Source of the DNA: Acidobacteriaceae bacterium
Lineage (GTDB): Bacteria > Acidobacteriota > Terriglobia > Terriglobales > Acidobacteriaceae
DNA: 64,000 nt
Direction of reading: 5' to 3'
Assembly: GCA_003132445.1 (NCBI GenBank)
Contig: PKXU01000165.1
Span: forward strand, 1-64,000
Below, in pieces: positions 8,212-16,862 of this stretch (position 1 is its first letter; the number at the start of each line of letters is the position of its first letter). Both the position numbers and the translations under genes were made by a program. Below the pieces are notes generated by a model. That model ran no database searches, had not been told where the DNA came from, and saw only the letters and a list, made by a program, of their open reading frames with translations.

Positions 8212-9198
8212 ATGCCGCGACTCATCGTGAATTTCGACATGCCTTATTGCGCGACTCTTCTTAGACTAGCCGCACTCGCTACTTTCTTGACGGGCTGCTC
8301 CCTTACGCCATCCCTGGCGCAGCAGCCCGGGCAGAAAACTTTCACGTCCCCCGAAGATGCCAGCAGCGCACTCGTCGCAGCCACGCAGAGCAACGACGAA
8401 AAAGCGTTGATCGACATTCTCGGCCCCGACGGAAAGGAAATCGTCTCGTCGGGTGACGACGCCGAGGACGCCCAGAGCCGTGCCAACTTCGTGGAGAAGT
8501 ATGGGGAAATGCATCGGCTGGTGAAAGAGCCGGACGGGACCGTTGTTCTATATATCGGTGCAAGAAATTGGCCCACTCCCATACCGCTGATCGATAAAGG
8601 CGGCTCGTGGTTTTTCGACACCGAAGCAGGAAAGCAGGAAATTTTGTACCGGCGCGTTGGCCGCAATGAGTTGTCGGCCATCCGCGTTTGCCAGGAGCTG
8701 GTGGCGGCGCAAAAGGAATTCCGTTCCACGCACGGCGATCAGTTTGCCCGCGAAATTTTCAGTGAACCGGGGCAGCACAACGGCCTGTACTGGAAGGCTG
8801 CGGACGGCGAACCGCAGAGCCCCATCGGGCCGCTTGTAGCCGCGGCCGTTGCCCAGGGCTACACCAAGACTCAAGAAGGCGCTCCAACTCCATACCGTGG
8901 TTACTACTTCCGCATCGTGACTCGCCAGGGAAAGAATGGTCCAGGCGGCTCCAAGGATTACATGGTCAACGGCAAATTGACCGGGGGCTTCGCATTTGTG
9001 GCCTATCCTGCGGAATACAGGTCATCGGGTGTGAAGACGTTCATGGTTGGCCAGGATGGAGTCGTGTACGAGAAGGATCTTGGCCCGAAGACCAAGGTTG
9101 TTGCCGGAACGATGAAAAAATACAATCCCAATTCTAGTTGGCAAGAGGCGGAAGATCAGCAGGAAGAGATCGCGGGCACGCAGAAGACCGACGATTAG
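8212..9198 (+). CDS. DUF2950 exported protein
   Basis: 328 residues from ATG 8212 (GGAG 9 bases upstream). Signal peptide with a possible lipobox (FLTGC, residues about 19-23), or cleavage after SLA-QQ. The DUF2950 core is clear: F-x-S-P-E-D-A near the N-terminus, A-L-x-x-I-L-G-x-D-G-K-E-I-V-x-S-G-D, R-N-W-P-T-P-I-P-L, then G-K-N-G-P-G-G-S-K-D-Y. Role unknown; the family partners DUF3300 and is likely an envelope component. Only 56 bases separate it from the DUF3300 gene, so one transcript is likely. Confidence 0.88.
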   Translation: MPRLIVNFDMPYCATLLRLAALATFLTGCSLTPSLAQQPGQKTFTSPEDASSALVAATQSNDEKALIDILGPDGKEIVSSGDDAEDAQSRANFVEKYGEMHRLVKEPDGTVVLYIGARNWPTPIPLIDKGGSWFFDTEAGKQEILYRRVGRNELSAIRVCQELVAAQKEFRSTHGDQFAREIFSEPGQHNGLYWKAADGEPQSPIGPLVAAAVAQGYTKTQEGAPTPYRGYYFRIVTRQGKNGPGGSKDYMVNGKLTGGFAFVAYPAEYRSSGVKTFMVGQDGVVYEKDLGPKTKVVAGTMKKYNPNSSWQEAEDQQEEIAGTQKTDD

Positions 9199-9816
9199 GC
9201 GTCGCCCACGCAGTTCCTGGATGTATTTCTAATCTATAGAAATATAGTCCCCGCCTACGACATTCCCGTTTGAATCAACTTGGGAGTGCTGCTGACAGTT
9301 AATGCTGTTGTGCCCGCACCACAAACCGCTTCGCTGCCGAGCCGCGAATAAAAGGATAACAATCACTCACCTTGCACGGACCCGCAATCCCATTCTCTGT
9401 GGGTGAGCGATCTTGCTCAGACGCGAAGATCGACACCTGTCATTCTATATTCTGCTGAGTGTGTAGGTAGAACTGGATCGCCTAGATTCTTAGGTCGCTG
9501 CGGGTTGAGATCGCAATTCACATCGAAGCGGCCCGCATCCAGCCAATCAGCGTTCTTCACCCATTGTGTAGCCGCGAAGCCTCACCGCGCGGAACACGAT
9601 TCGACGCTGAGAGCTCTTGAACAATGAGCCAACAAAGTGTGTGCACGTCCCATGCCATGCTTGGCGCGACTTGGTGAGCCCGCGGACAGGCCTGTAAAGA
9701 AGCGGATCCACTGAAGTCGAGATTGCTTGCCAGTGCGACCACGGAACGTGTCCCTTGAGTGTCTGAAGATCAGAGCCGATGGATGTATAGGTTGGAGCCG
9801 AGGAGAGAATCCTGAG
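9199..9816. other. 618-base gap with one palindrome, no gene supported
   Basis: Contains a TTGCACGGA stretch at 9372-9380 and the palindrome at 9404-9419. Short frames exist on both strands but lack ribosome sites and natural-looking protein sequence. It may hold the control region of the MCE operon that starts at 9817. Confidence 0.5.
9404..9419. promoter_or_regulatory. Palindromic motif TGAGCG-ATCT-TGCTCA
   Basis: 16-base copy of the recurrent motif with five-base perfect outer arms (TGAGC/GCTCA). It lies about 400 bases before the MCE operon and 33 bases after a CTTGCACGGA stretch that also precedes the copy at 17803. Confidence 0.55.
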
Positions 9817-10533
9817 ATGAATATGCGACTTATCATATTCCTGTTCATGGTCCTGTCGTTCGTCCTGGCTGCGTTATCGCCGCCTGCAAGAGCCCAAGCA
9901 CTGACCGAACCGCTAGATTCTGCCGGCACGGTTGTCATCACAACCCCGACGACACCGGATCTGACGTATACGCGTCCGACCGAGAAAACGAAGATCGAGA
10001 ACTACCTCTTCGACGCGTTCGGCCCATATCCAGCCGCAGGCGCGGCGTTTGCGGCTGGCATTGGCCAAGCGTACGACACCCCTCCGGAATGGAAGCAAGG
10101 CGCTGAGGGTTATAGCAAGCGATTTGGATCGGCCTTTGGCATCGCAGCGATCAGCACGTCGACGAGATATGGGCTAGCAGAAGCATTCAGGGAAGACACG
10201 TTGTACTACCGCTGTGAGTGTAAGGGCGTGTTTCCCCGGCTGCGCCACGCCGTAATTTCGACCTTATCAGCTCGCCGCGGCGAAGACGGCCATCGCGTCT
10301 TCTCAATCCCGGCGCTGATCGCACCGTATGCCGGCACTATGACTGCAGTCTATGCATGGTATCCCGGCCGCTACAACGGCAAGGACGCTCTTCGGATGGG
10401 GAACTACACAATGCTGGGATATGTGGGCGCAAACGTCGCACTGGAGTTTCTCTACAGCGGTCCCCACTCCCTGCTTCATCGCATGCACCTCAACAATGGG
10501 CACGGAGCGCCAACGACGGTCTCTAATCCGTGA
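9817..10533 (+). CDS. Acidobacterial exported protein heading the MCE operon
   Basis: 238 residues from ATG 9817 (GAGGAGA some 12 bases upstream; ATG 9823 is also possible). A signal peptide (MRLIIFLFMVLSFVLAALSP, cut near ARA-QA) is followed by a mature part with F-G-P-Y-P-A-A-G-A-A-F-A-A-G-I-G-Q-A, G-A-E-G-Y-S-K-R-F-G and several hydrophobic stretches at about 60-80, 175-195 and 205-225. I recognise it as a family of unknown function frequent in Acidobacteria; the 16863-17630 gene is a distant relative. The stop overlaps the GTG of the next gene (GTGA), so it is translationally coupled to the lipid-transport permease. Confidence 0.65.
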   Translation: MNMRLIIFLFMVLSFVLAALSPPARAQALTEPLDSAGTVVITTPTTPDLTYTRPTEKTKIENYLFDAFGPYPAAGAAFAAGIGQAYDTPPEWKQGAEGYSKRFGSAFGIAAISTSTRYGLAEAFREDTLYYRCECKGVFPRLRHAVISTLSARRGEDGHRVFSIPALIAPYAGTMTAVYAWYPGRYNGKDALRMGNYTMLGYVGANVALEFLYSGPHSLLHRMHLNNGHGAPTTVSNP

Positions 10534-11381
10534 TTGACACCGAATCCAACGCGGTCGTAGCCAGGAGCCCTCAAGTTCGGGGGCAACAAATCCAACTCAT
10601 GTCTGCGCCGCAGAACTCTGCTAAGGGTCTAATCCAAGAGTTTTTCGAATGGTTCGGCGACCTTGGCGTTTTTTTCTGCCGCGTCGTGCGGGCTACAGTA
10701 ACGCCGCCATTTGAGTTCCGCGAATTATTTCGGCAACTCGACGAGATCGGATCAAAGTCCCTGCCGCTGGTCGCTTTGGCAGGAGCCGCAACCGGAGTTG
10801 TGCTCTCTTTGGAGGCTCGTTACAGCCTGACTCGATTCGGAGCCAAATCGCTGCTTCCCGCTGCGATCGTGTTCTCGGTGATCCACGAGACCGGGCCGAT
10901 CATTACGGGTCTGGTAGTAAGCGGCCGAGTGGGCGCTGGCATCGGCGCAGAATTAGCCTCGATGAAAGTCACCGAGCAGATTGATGCCATCGAGGTGTCT
11001 GCGGTAAACCCTTATCGGCTGCTGGCAGCGACCCGCATTCTGGCTTGCATCCTGATGATGCCGTTGCTGACGCTCGCAGCCGACTTTTGCGGCTTGGTCA
11101 TGGGCTGGGTTACGCAAGCCATGGTTGAGCCGGTTTCGTTACATCAGTTCATCAATGCGGGTTTCAACGGCGCCGATTTTAACGACTTCTTGCCACCCAC
11201 GTTCAAGACCGCTGTGTTTGGCCTGATCATCGGTCTGATTGCGTGTTTCCAGGGAATGCGTACACAAGGAGGCGCTGCAGGAGTGGGACGTGCGGCCACG
11301 AGCTCAGTGGTCTTGTCCTCGCTGTTCGTAATCCTGGCCGATGTCGTTCTGGTAAAGCTCATCATCATATTTTTCCCGTAG
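10530..11381 (+). CDS. mlaE: MCE/Mla ABC transporter permease
   Basis: 283 residues from GTG 10530; an ATG at 10599 would give a shorter form with the same core. The MlaE signature is clear: P-L-V-A-L-A-G-A-A-T-G-V-V-L-S-L, V-I-H-E-T-G-P-I-I-T-G-L-V-V-S-G-R-V-G-A-G-I-G-A-E-L, M-K-V-T-E-Q-I-D-A-I-E-V, and a C-terminal C-F-Q-G-M-R-T-Q-G-G-A-A-G-V-G. Five to six membrane segments. In known systems MlaE moves phospholipids between membranes together with MlaF and an MCE-domain protein, both of which follow. Confidence 0.92.
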   Translation: MIDTESNAVVARSPQVRGQQIQLMSAPQNSAKGLIQEFFEWFGDLGVFFCRVVRATVTPPFEFRELFRQLDEIGSKSLPLVALAGAATGVVLSLEARYSLTRFGAKSLLPAAIVFSVIHETGPIITGLVVSGRVGAGIGAELASMKVTEQIDAIEVSAVNPYRLLAATRILACILMMPLLTLAADFCGLVMGWVTQAMVEPVSLHQFINAGFNGADFNDFLPPTFKTAVFGLIIGLIACFQGMRTQGGAAGVGRAATSSVVLSSLFVILADVVLVKLIIIFFP

Positions 11382-11405
11382 TTGATCAGAGACTGGCGAA
11401 CAAGT

Positions 11406-12194
11406 ATGCATACGATCAATCAAGTTGCGATGCAAGCAGAGGAAGCCGAGAGAGACAGCAACGCGTCCGCAGTCGCCGTCGAGGGCTTGCACAAGACCTT
11501 CGGAAGCCAAAAAGTGTTGGACGGGATCAGCCTGACGGTGACACGCGGCGAGACCCTTGCCGTGCTGGGACGCAGTGGCACGGGCAAGAGCGTGTTGCTG
11601 AGGCTCATCATCGGCTTGGAGGAGCCCGACTCGGGATCGGTTCGCATCCACGGGCAAGACATCACCGGACTTGCCCTCGACGAAATGGGCGAAATCAGGA
11701 AGAAAATGGGTTTCTTGTTTCAGCACGCGGCGCTTTACGATTCGCTCACCGTCGAGCAGAACGTAGCTTTCCCGCTGCAGCACCATAAGAAGACGATGAC
11801 GAAAGCAGAACAGGCTGACCGCGTGAGCCAACTGCTCGCGGAAGTAGGCATGGAAGGTGACCTTGCCAAGATGCCTTCCGATATCTCCGGCGGCATGCAG
11901 AAACGAGTGGGACTGGCGCGTGCGCTGGCACTGGAGCCTGACATCCTGCTGCTCGACGAGCCCACCGCCGGCCTCGATCCCATCAGCGCCGCGGAGATTG
12001 ATGATTTGATTCTCAAGCTCCAGCAAGAGCATCACATGGCATCGATCGTAGTGACTCACGATCTCCACAGTGCGAAAACGATTGCGGACCGTCTGGCTCT
12101 ACTCAATGAGGGAAAAGTCGTGATCGAAGGCGACTTCGAAGAACTTCAGAAAAGTGACATTGAATTTGTCAGAGAATTTCTAGGACATTCGTAG
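11406..12194 (+). CDS. mlaF: MCE/Mla ABC transporter ATPase
   Basis: 262 residues from ATG 11406; a TTG at 11382 directly after the mlaE stop and an ATG at 11430 are alternatives, as none has a good ribosome site. Walker A GRSGTGKS, Q-loop region FLFQHAALYDSLTV, signature ISGGMQKRVGLARAL and Walker B ILLLDEPTAGLDP with the switch His in VTHD are all intact. It supplies the energy for the permease at 10530 and belongs to the MlaF group by its L-Y-D-S-L-T-V-x-x-N-V segment. Confidence 0.93.
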   Translation: MHTINQVAMQAEEAERDSNASAVAVEGLHKTFGSQKVLDGISLTVTRGETLAVLGRSGTGKSVLLRLIIGLEEPDSGSVRIHGQDITGLALDEMGEIRKKMGFLFQHAALYDSLTVEQNVAFPLQHHKKTMTKAEQADRVSQLLAEVGMEGDLAKMPSDISGGMQKRVGLARALALEPDILLLDEPTAGLDPISAAEIDDLILKLQQEHHMASIVVTHDLHSAKTIADRLALLNEGKVVIEGDFEELQKSDIEFVREFLGHS

Positions 12195-12202
12195 GGGGAT
12201 AT

Positions 12203-13390
12203 ATGTCGAGAGCGGCGCGTTTAGGAGCTTTCATCGTTGCCACGCTGGCAATTCTAGTGGTCGGCGTCTTCATCATCGGAGGCAAACAGTATCTCTTCAG
12301 TTCTACCTACCAATTGAAAGCGCAATTCGTCAATGTTGCGGGCCTGGATGCTGGAGCTGACGTGCGAGTGGGCGGTGTTCACAGTGGGACTGTCCGCAGC
12401 ATCGTGTTGCCCCACAATCCTGGAGAAAAAGTTACCGTCATCATGGATATCGGTAAGTCGACCCACGAGATCATCAAGCAAGACTCTGTGGCCACAATCG
12501 AAACCGAGGGATTGCTAGGCAACCAGTTTCTGGCCATCTCGTTTGGATCCTCCGGCAAGACCGATGTCCGAGATGGCGATACCATCGCCAGCCTGCCGCC
12601 ACTCGAAATGTCGGACTTGCTGCAAAAAACAAGCGGCATTCTGGACAGCAGCCAGCAAGCCATTCAGAACGCAACGCGGGCGGCCGCGAATCTAGACTCA
12701 ATCAGCGCCAAGATCGACGGCGGGCAAGGAACTGCAGGGGCGCTGGTCAACGACAAACAACTCTATACCAACCTCGAACAGACGACCGGTGCTATGCGTG
12801 CAACGATGGTCGAGGCACAAGCTGGGGTGACCGACTTCCAGGAAAATATGGAAGCTATGAAGCACAACTTCTTCCTGCGCGGCTATTTCAAGAGCCGCGG
12901 GTATGAAGATTCTGCCGAACTCGCCAAGAACGAGATTGAGCGGCTGCCGCAAGGCACGCCGACAAAGCAGTTTACCTACTCAGCGAAGCAGCTCTTCGAC
13001 AAGCAAGATTCGGCCAAGCTGAAGAATCAGAAATCTCTAACCGACGGTGGTCAGTTTCTAGCCGACAACCAGTTTGGCTTTGCCGTCGTCGTAGTGTCGG
13101 CCGGCATGGAAGGCGACACCCAGAAAGACTTAGTTCTCACAGAAGCTCGGGCCATGACAGTGCGCGAGTACCTCGTCGAAAACTTTGGATTCGATGACAG
13201 TCAGCTCAAAACCCTGGGAATGGGGAAGCAAGCAGAGACGAATTCAGATGCCGGCTGGGGTACAGTACAGATTCTCGTCTATCCGGCCGGGACCGAAACT
13301 CCCCCCAAAAAGCCTGCGCAGTCCAGCGTCTCACCCGAGATAACCAAGACTCAATCCGTTCAGGCCGCGACAGCCGCAACGCCGAAATAG
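12203..13390 (+). CDS. mlaD: MCE-domain protein with C-terminal OmpA-like domain
   Basis: 395 residues. One N-terminal membrane anchor (about 8-27) is followed by an MCE domain at about 37-115 (F-x-N-V-A-G-L-D-A-G-A-D-V-R-V-G-G-V, then I-E-T-E-G-L-L-G-N-Q-F-L). A helical, Asp/Gln-rich stretch runs to about 240. Residues about 245-360 resemble an OmpA C-terminal, peptidoglycan-binding domain, with L-T-E-A-R-A-M-T-V-R-E-Y-L-V and L-K-T-L-G-M-G-K. Single-MCE proteins usually end after the helical part. The fusion would tether the lipid-transfer ring to the cell wall; this is inference. Starts 8 bases after mlaF. Confidence 0.85.
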   Translation: MSRAARLGAFIVATLAILVVGVFIIGGKQYLFSSTYQLKAQFVNVAGLDAGADVRVGGVHSGTVRSIVLPHNPGEKVTVIMDIGKSTHEIIKQDSVATIETEGLLGNQFLAISFGSSGKTDVRDGDTIASLPPLEMSDLLQKTSGILDSSQQAIQNATRAAANLDSISAKIDGGQGTAGALVNDKQLYTNLEQTTGAMRATMVEAQAGVTDFQENMEAMKHNFFLRGYFKSRGYEDSAELAKNEIERLPQGTPTKQFTYSAKQLFDKQDSAKLKNQKSLTDGGQFLADNQFGFAVVVVSAGMEGDTQKDLVLTEARAMTVREYLVENFGFDDSQLKTLGMGKQAETNSDAGWGTVQILVYPAGTETPPKKPAQSSVSPEITKTQSVQAATAATPK

Positions 13391-13453
13391 AGGCGGAGAA
13401 TAATCCATCTCTGAACCACGTCACCCGAATACCACGAACCAGTCGTTCCGGTG

Positions 13454-13469
13454 TGAGCGCTTTTGCTCA
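13454..13469. promoter_or_regulatory. Palindromic motif TGAGCG-CTTT-TGCTCA
   Basis: Copy of the recurrent 16-base motif with perfect five-base outer arms, 133 bases upstream of the SYLF gene and after the end of the MCE operon. Confidence 0.55.
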
Positions 13470-13602
13470 GACTTCCTGAAGCCTGATTTGCTAAGGTTGA
13501 AATTGTCCCGGTGCGCCCAGCTATCTATGCGGATTTGTGTGCGAGTGTAAACACAGCACGAACCAGAAGCTGGCGCACTGGTAACAGAAATGAGGCGGTT
13601 CA

Positions 13603-14295
13603 ATGAAGAAGGCAATGTTCGTACTTGCGATGTTTGGTCTCGGCACGCTGTGCTGGGCAGCGTCAGCGCGAGAAGATGCTACCGATCGGCTGGACAACGC
13701 CACCAGTGTGCTGCACGAAATTATGGGGATGCCCGATAAGGGAATCCCGGAAGAAGTGTTGCAGCATGCGAAATGCGTGGCTGTTATTCCGCACATGGTC
13801 AAGGGTGGTTTTGTCTTCGGAGCTGAAGGAGGCAAGGGCGTAGCCACTTGCCGCACCGCGAATGGCTGGAGCGCACCGGCGTTCATCACGATTTCGGGTG
13901 GAAGCTGGGGATTGCAGATCGGGGTGGAAGCGGTGGACGTGATAATGATCTTTCAGAATGACAGAGCAATGCAAAGGCTGCTCTCTAGTAATTTTCAGGT
14001 TGGTGGGGACGCTTCCGCGGCAGCGGGTCCAGTTGGACGGCATGCCGAGGCCGGTACGGATTGGAAGTTGGATACAGAGATCCTGACCTACTCCCGTGCC
14101 AAAGGCGCCTTCGCTGGACTCACGCTGACAGGCGCATCGCTCCGTCAAGACAATGATTCCCGGCGTGCGATATACGGACGCAATGTCACAACTCGGGCTT
14201 TGCTGTCGGGCAGAGTGCCGGTTCCAGCTGCAGCCGAGCCGTTCCTTGCGGAGGTTCGCGGCGCCAAAGCTGAGGCCAGAGTCAACAAAGAGTAA
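13603..14295 (+). CDS. SYLF-domain lipid-binding protein (Ysc84/DUF500)
   Basis: 230 residues, signal peptide cut near AAS-AR, ribosome site GAGGCGG. The SYLF family marks are visible: R-L-D-N-A-T-x-V-L-H-E-I, C-V-A-V-I-P, G-G-F-V-F-G-A-E-G-G-K-G-V, W-S-A-P-A-F-I, G-G-S-W-G-L-Q-I-G and A-A-A-G-P-V-G-R. Eukaryotic members bind phosphoinositides; bacterial ones are exported and of unknown role. A second copy lies at 35249-35941. The upstream palindrome and the lipid-transport operon before it point to envelope stress. Confidence 0.88.
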   Translation: MKKAMFVLAMFGLGTLCWAASAREDATDRLDNATSVLHEIMGMPDKGIPEEVLQHAKCVAVIPHMVKGGFVFGAEGGKGVATCRTANGWSAPAFITISGGSWGLQIGVEAVDVIMIFQNDRAMQRLLSSNFQVGGDASAAAGPVGRHAEAGTDWKLDTEILTYSRAKGAFAGLTLTGASLRQDNDSRRAIYGRNVTTRALLSGRVPVPAAAEPFLAEVRGAKAEARVNKE

Positions 14296-14475
14296 GGCTC
14301 GTGGGCTCGACCTTTGCTGTTATCCGTTCACAGGCAGCACTGGCGAATTCGAGCGACACGCAGTGTCTATCGCTCGTTCTATCCGTTCGAGCGAAGCGGT
14401 TTTCTTGCGAACGTTTGGATAGGACTCACATCCAGGTGCTCGCGAATAAGCCGCGCAGAAGCAAAGGAGGTTGAC

Positions 14476-14625
14476 ATGCTTTGGACGATTTTCGTTGTTC
14501 TGATAATTTTGTGGCTCCTAGGTTTCACTCTGCATATCGGTGGAGGCCTGATCCACTTGCTCCTGGTTGTAGGCCTGGTGGTCCTAATCATCAACCTGGT
14601 GGGCGGGCGGCGAAGCGCAATTTAA
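14476..14625 (+). CDS. Tiny lmo0937-type membrane protein
   Basis: 49 residues; AAGGAGG lies 5 bases before the ATG, an ideal ribosome site. Two hydrophobic segments (about 3-17 and 26-43) are separated by a G-G-G-L-I-H turn, and the end is basic (GGRRSAI). This is the layout of the lmo0937 family of stress-associated small membrane proteins common in soil bacteria. The frame is open upstream, but nothing there looks coding. Confidence 0.8.
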   Translation: MLWTIFVVLIILWLLGFTLHIGGGLIHLLLVVGLVVLIINLVGGRRSAI

Positions 14626-14948
14626 AAGGCCAATACGAGCTCCGGAGCCAGGAGGTCCTGGTGTGGCCTCTTGGCACCCTTGCCATGGCGTTGGAACCCC
14701 TTCAACGGGGCTCCGGAGACATTGGCAATTACGGGCTGCCGAGAAGAACAGACCAGGCTCTTTTTTGCGGCGGAGACGCATACCAGTTGGTGCTCTTTCA
14801 AGTCGCTCTTGGCGCGCTCCTCGTCGACGTGCTTATGGGCTGCGAACTCCGTCGTGACCTGATAATACGCAGAGGAACGGGCCTCGAGGTACTCGCTATG
14901 TCTTGATTCAAGCGCTCGTTCGAGATTCTTGCAGTTTAAGCAGTCCAT
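14622..14948 (-). CDS. Small Cys-containing helical protein
   Basis: 108 residues; GGGAGGG lies 6 bases before the ATG. The first 57 residues (MDCLNCKNLERALESRHSEY and on to E-R-A-K-S-D-L-K-E-H-Q-L-V-C) have a C-x2-C pair and a long charged helix, a pattern I associate with short acidobacterial proteins of unknown role. The remaining 50 residues look less natural (K-R-P-H-Q-D-L-L-A-P) and may result from loss of an earlier stop. The 3' end overlaps the convergent 14476 gene by 4 bases. Confidence 0.55.
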   Translation of the reverse strand: MDCLNCKNLERALESRHSEYLEARSSAYYQVTTEFAAHKHVDEERAKSDLKEHQLVCVSAAKKSLVCSSRQPVIANVSGAPLKGFQRHGKGAKRPHQDLLAPELVLAF

Positions 14949-15157
14949 GGCTTGTCCCTCCCTGTAGCCTTGCGAGTGCGATGCTTTAGACCGGTTTGGC
15001 GACCGCCGACTTCGTACTCCTCGTAAGCGCGATCCCCTATCCTAGGTATCTCTCGCGATGGAAGAACATCTGGCGTTATTGCCGCTACACGAGGGGAGAT
15101 CTGCGGGGCGATGGCGATATTTCGCTTCGCTGGTTTGTGCGCCTTGGAAACGATCAT
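14936..15157 (-). CDS. Possible small basic protein upstream of 14948
   Basis: 73 residues from ATG 15157, with GAGGTG 7 bases upstream. Basic, Pro- and Arg-rich, no recognised family. It overlaps the start of the next gene by 13 bases, which would allow coupling. The main support is the ribosome site; the composition is not strongly protein-like. Confidence 0.3.
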   Translation of the reverse strand: MIVSKAHKPAKRNIAIAPQISPRVAAITPDVLPSREIPRIGDRAYEEYEVGGRQTGLKHRTRKATGRDKPWTA

Positions 15158-15211
15158 AGGAGACACCTCTGGTTGCTGCGGCTAAGAAAGGATTTCAGAT
15201 GAGCTGACTTA

Positions 15212-15253
15212 GTTCAGAGGACCTGGTTCAGAGGACCTGATTCAGAGGACCTG
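15212..15253. repeat. Three tandem copies of a 14-base unit (GTTCAGAGGACCTG)
   Basis: Copies at 15212-15225, 15226-15239 and 15240-15253; the third begins with A. A second simple repeat (GCTC/ACTC tetranucleotides, 15271-15293) follows. The 15158-15509 gap that contains both has no supported gene. Confidence 0.85.
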
Positions 15254-15509
15254 AAAAGAGAAGAGGAACCGCTCGCTCACTCACTCACTCACTATTTAAA
15301 GAGTACGCCGATCTCGCACTCATGTCCAGTCTGTCAGGCGACCGGGCGACGCGGCAACTATGGAACCATTCTTGCCCGCGAAGAGCCACAATTTCACAAC
15401 ATCTTCGATGAAGGAGTAAGTTTTCTCGCCAGGGCACGTCAGCGAGCCTGCGTCTCCTCAAGAAGCCAGTTTACCCGCCAAACCTAAGGGCCTGCGGCAC
15501 CGATGTGCG

Positions 15510-16709
15510 CTATCCCGTTTCGCTGGTCATGATAAAGAGTGGCTTCATCTCGAAGCTCTTGTAATGGGGGCGGAGGCGGTCGACGTTGTAGTGCTCTTTT
15601 ACGTTAACAACTTTTTTCGAGGCAGTTACCGTATCGATGGGCATGTTGTCGTAACGGCCATTCCTGAGGACCACAATTCGTCCATGGATCTTGCCCAGGA
15701 GCAAGTCCAGGGCAAGATTGCCATAGGCCATGGGAACGATGGAGTCAATGGCGTCGGGATCACCGCAGCGGACCAGGTAGCCGAGTTTCTGGTTTATGAC
15801 GTCAATCGTCTTACCATGGTTGTACTTGGGGGAAAGCTCCTTCAGCTTTTCCGACACCAGTTCTCCGATACCGCCGAGTTTCTTGTGGCCGAAGGCGTCA
15901 GTCGCCTCCGCCTCGAAGACCATTTCTCCGCCTTGAAACATCGCACCTTCCGACACCAGGACGACGGAATAGTGGCTGGGGTTCTTCTGGCGGTCCGAGA
16001 CCAGTAACTCGGTGAGCCGCTCAATGTCGAATTTGTGCTCCGGAATCACGCAGCGGTTCGCGGCTCCAGCCATGGTGGGCAGCATGGCCGTGAATCCAGC
16101 ATATCGGCCGAAGACTTCGAGGACCATGAAGCGCTCGTGAGAACCGGCGCTGGTGCGCAAGCTGTTGGTCATAGAGATGGTGCGGGTCACACAAGTGCTG
16201 AAGCCGATACAGTAGTCGGTGCCGGGAACGTCGTTGTCCATGGTCTTGGGAATGGCGACTACCTTTACGCCTTCCTGATAAAGGCGCACACCGTAGCTCA
16301 GCGTGTCATCCCCGCCAATGGGGATCAGGTAGTCGATGCCGAGCCAATCCAAGTTCTTCAGAACTTCGGCGGTCAGATCGTTTGTTTCGGCGTTGTAAGA
16401 GGATTGCAGGTGAGCAGGAACGCTAGCCTTCTTCACCCTGCTGGGGTTGGTGCGCGAGGTGTGCAAGAAAGTGCCCCCGGTGCGGCCGGTACGGTTGACC
16501 AAATCCTCTGACAGGGTTTGGCAGTTCTCGCTGTTGTCGTAGTCTTTTTCACGGACGATGTCGACCAGCCCGGCCCATCCCCGACGGATGCCAATCACTT
16601 CGCAGCCCTCGCGCAGCGCGCGGATGGTTACGGCGCGAATGGCGGGGTTGAGGCCCGGTACATCCCCGCCACCAGTGAGGATTCCAATCACACCTTTTTT
16701 TGTTTTCAT
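15510..16709 (-). CDS. 6-phosphofructokinase, predicted pyrophosphate-dependent
   Basis: 399 residues from ATG 16709; the frame opens 126 bases earlier but that part looks non-coding. Phosphofructokinase marks: LTGGGDVPGLN at the nucleotide loop, GGDDT (132-136), PKTMDND (154-160) with catalytic Asp158, and M-A-G-A-A-N-R and E-G-A further on. In this family Gly at the position of Asp135 and Gly at that of Lys155 go with ATP use, while Asp and Lys go with pyrophosphate, so the reversible PPi-linked reaction of glycolysis is predicted. Isolated on its strand; the neighbour at 16863 is unrelated. Confidence 0.9.
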   Translation of the reverse strand: MKTKKGVIGILTGGGDVPGLNPAIRAVTIRALREGCEVIGIRRGWAGLVDIVREKDYDNSENCQTLSEDLVNRTGRTGGTFLHTSRTNPSRVKKASVPAHLQSSYNAETNDLTAEVLKNLDWLGIDYLIPIGGDDTLSYGVRLYQEGVKVVAIPKTMDNDVPGTDYCIGFSTCVTRTISMTNSLRTSAGSHERFMVLEVFGRYAGFTAMLPTMAGAANRCVIPEHKFDIERLTELLVSDRQKNPSHYSVVLVSEGAMFQGGEMVFEAEATDAFGHKKLGGIGELVSEKLKELSPKYNHGKTIDVINQKLGYLVRCGDPDAIDSIVPMAYGNLALDLLLGKIHGRIVVLRNGRYDNMPIDTVTASKKVVNVKEHYNVDRLRPHYKSFEMKPLFIMTSETG

Positions 16710-16862
16710 GTTTGCCACTCGTTTCCACAGATGTTGGTTCGTGCCCGCTACGCCCTGCTCGCACCGGCGACCCCGTGTGTACGCAACATGTTGCGCAATA
16801 TGTAGGCCCAATGGAATTATCAGCAGACTTCCCAACGCGGGCAGGCCGCCTCGACGGGAACA

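Noticed and set aside
15271-15293. CRISPR-like short repeats
   Set aside because: Units are four bases and directly tandem, without spacers; no cas genes in the window.
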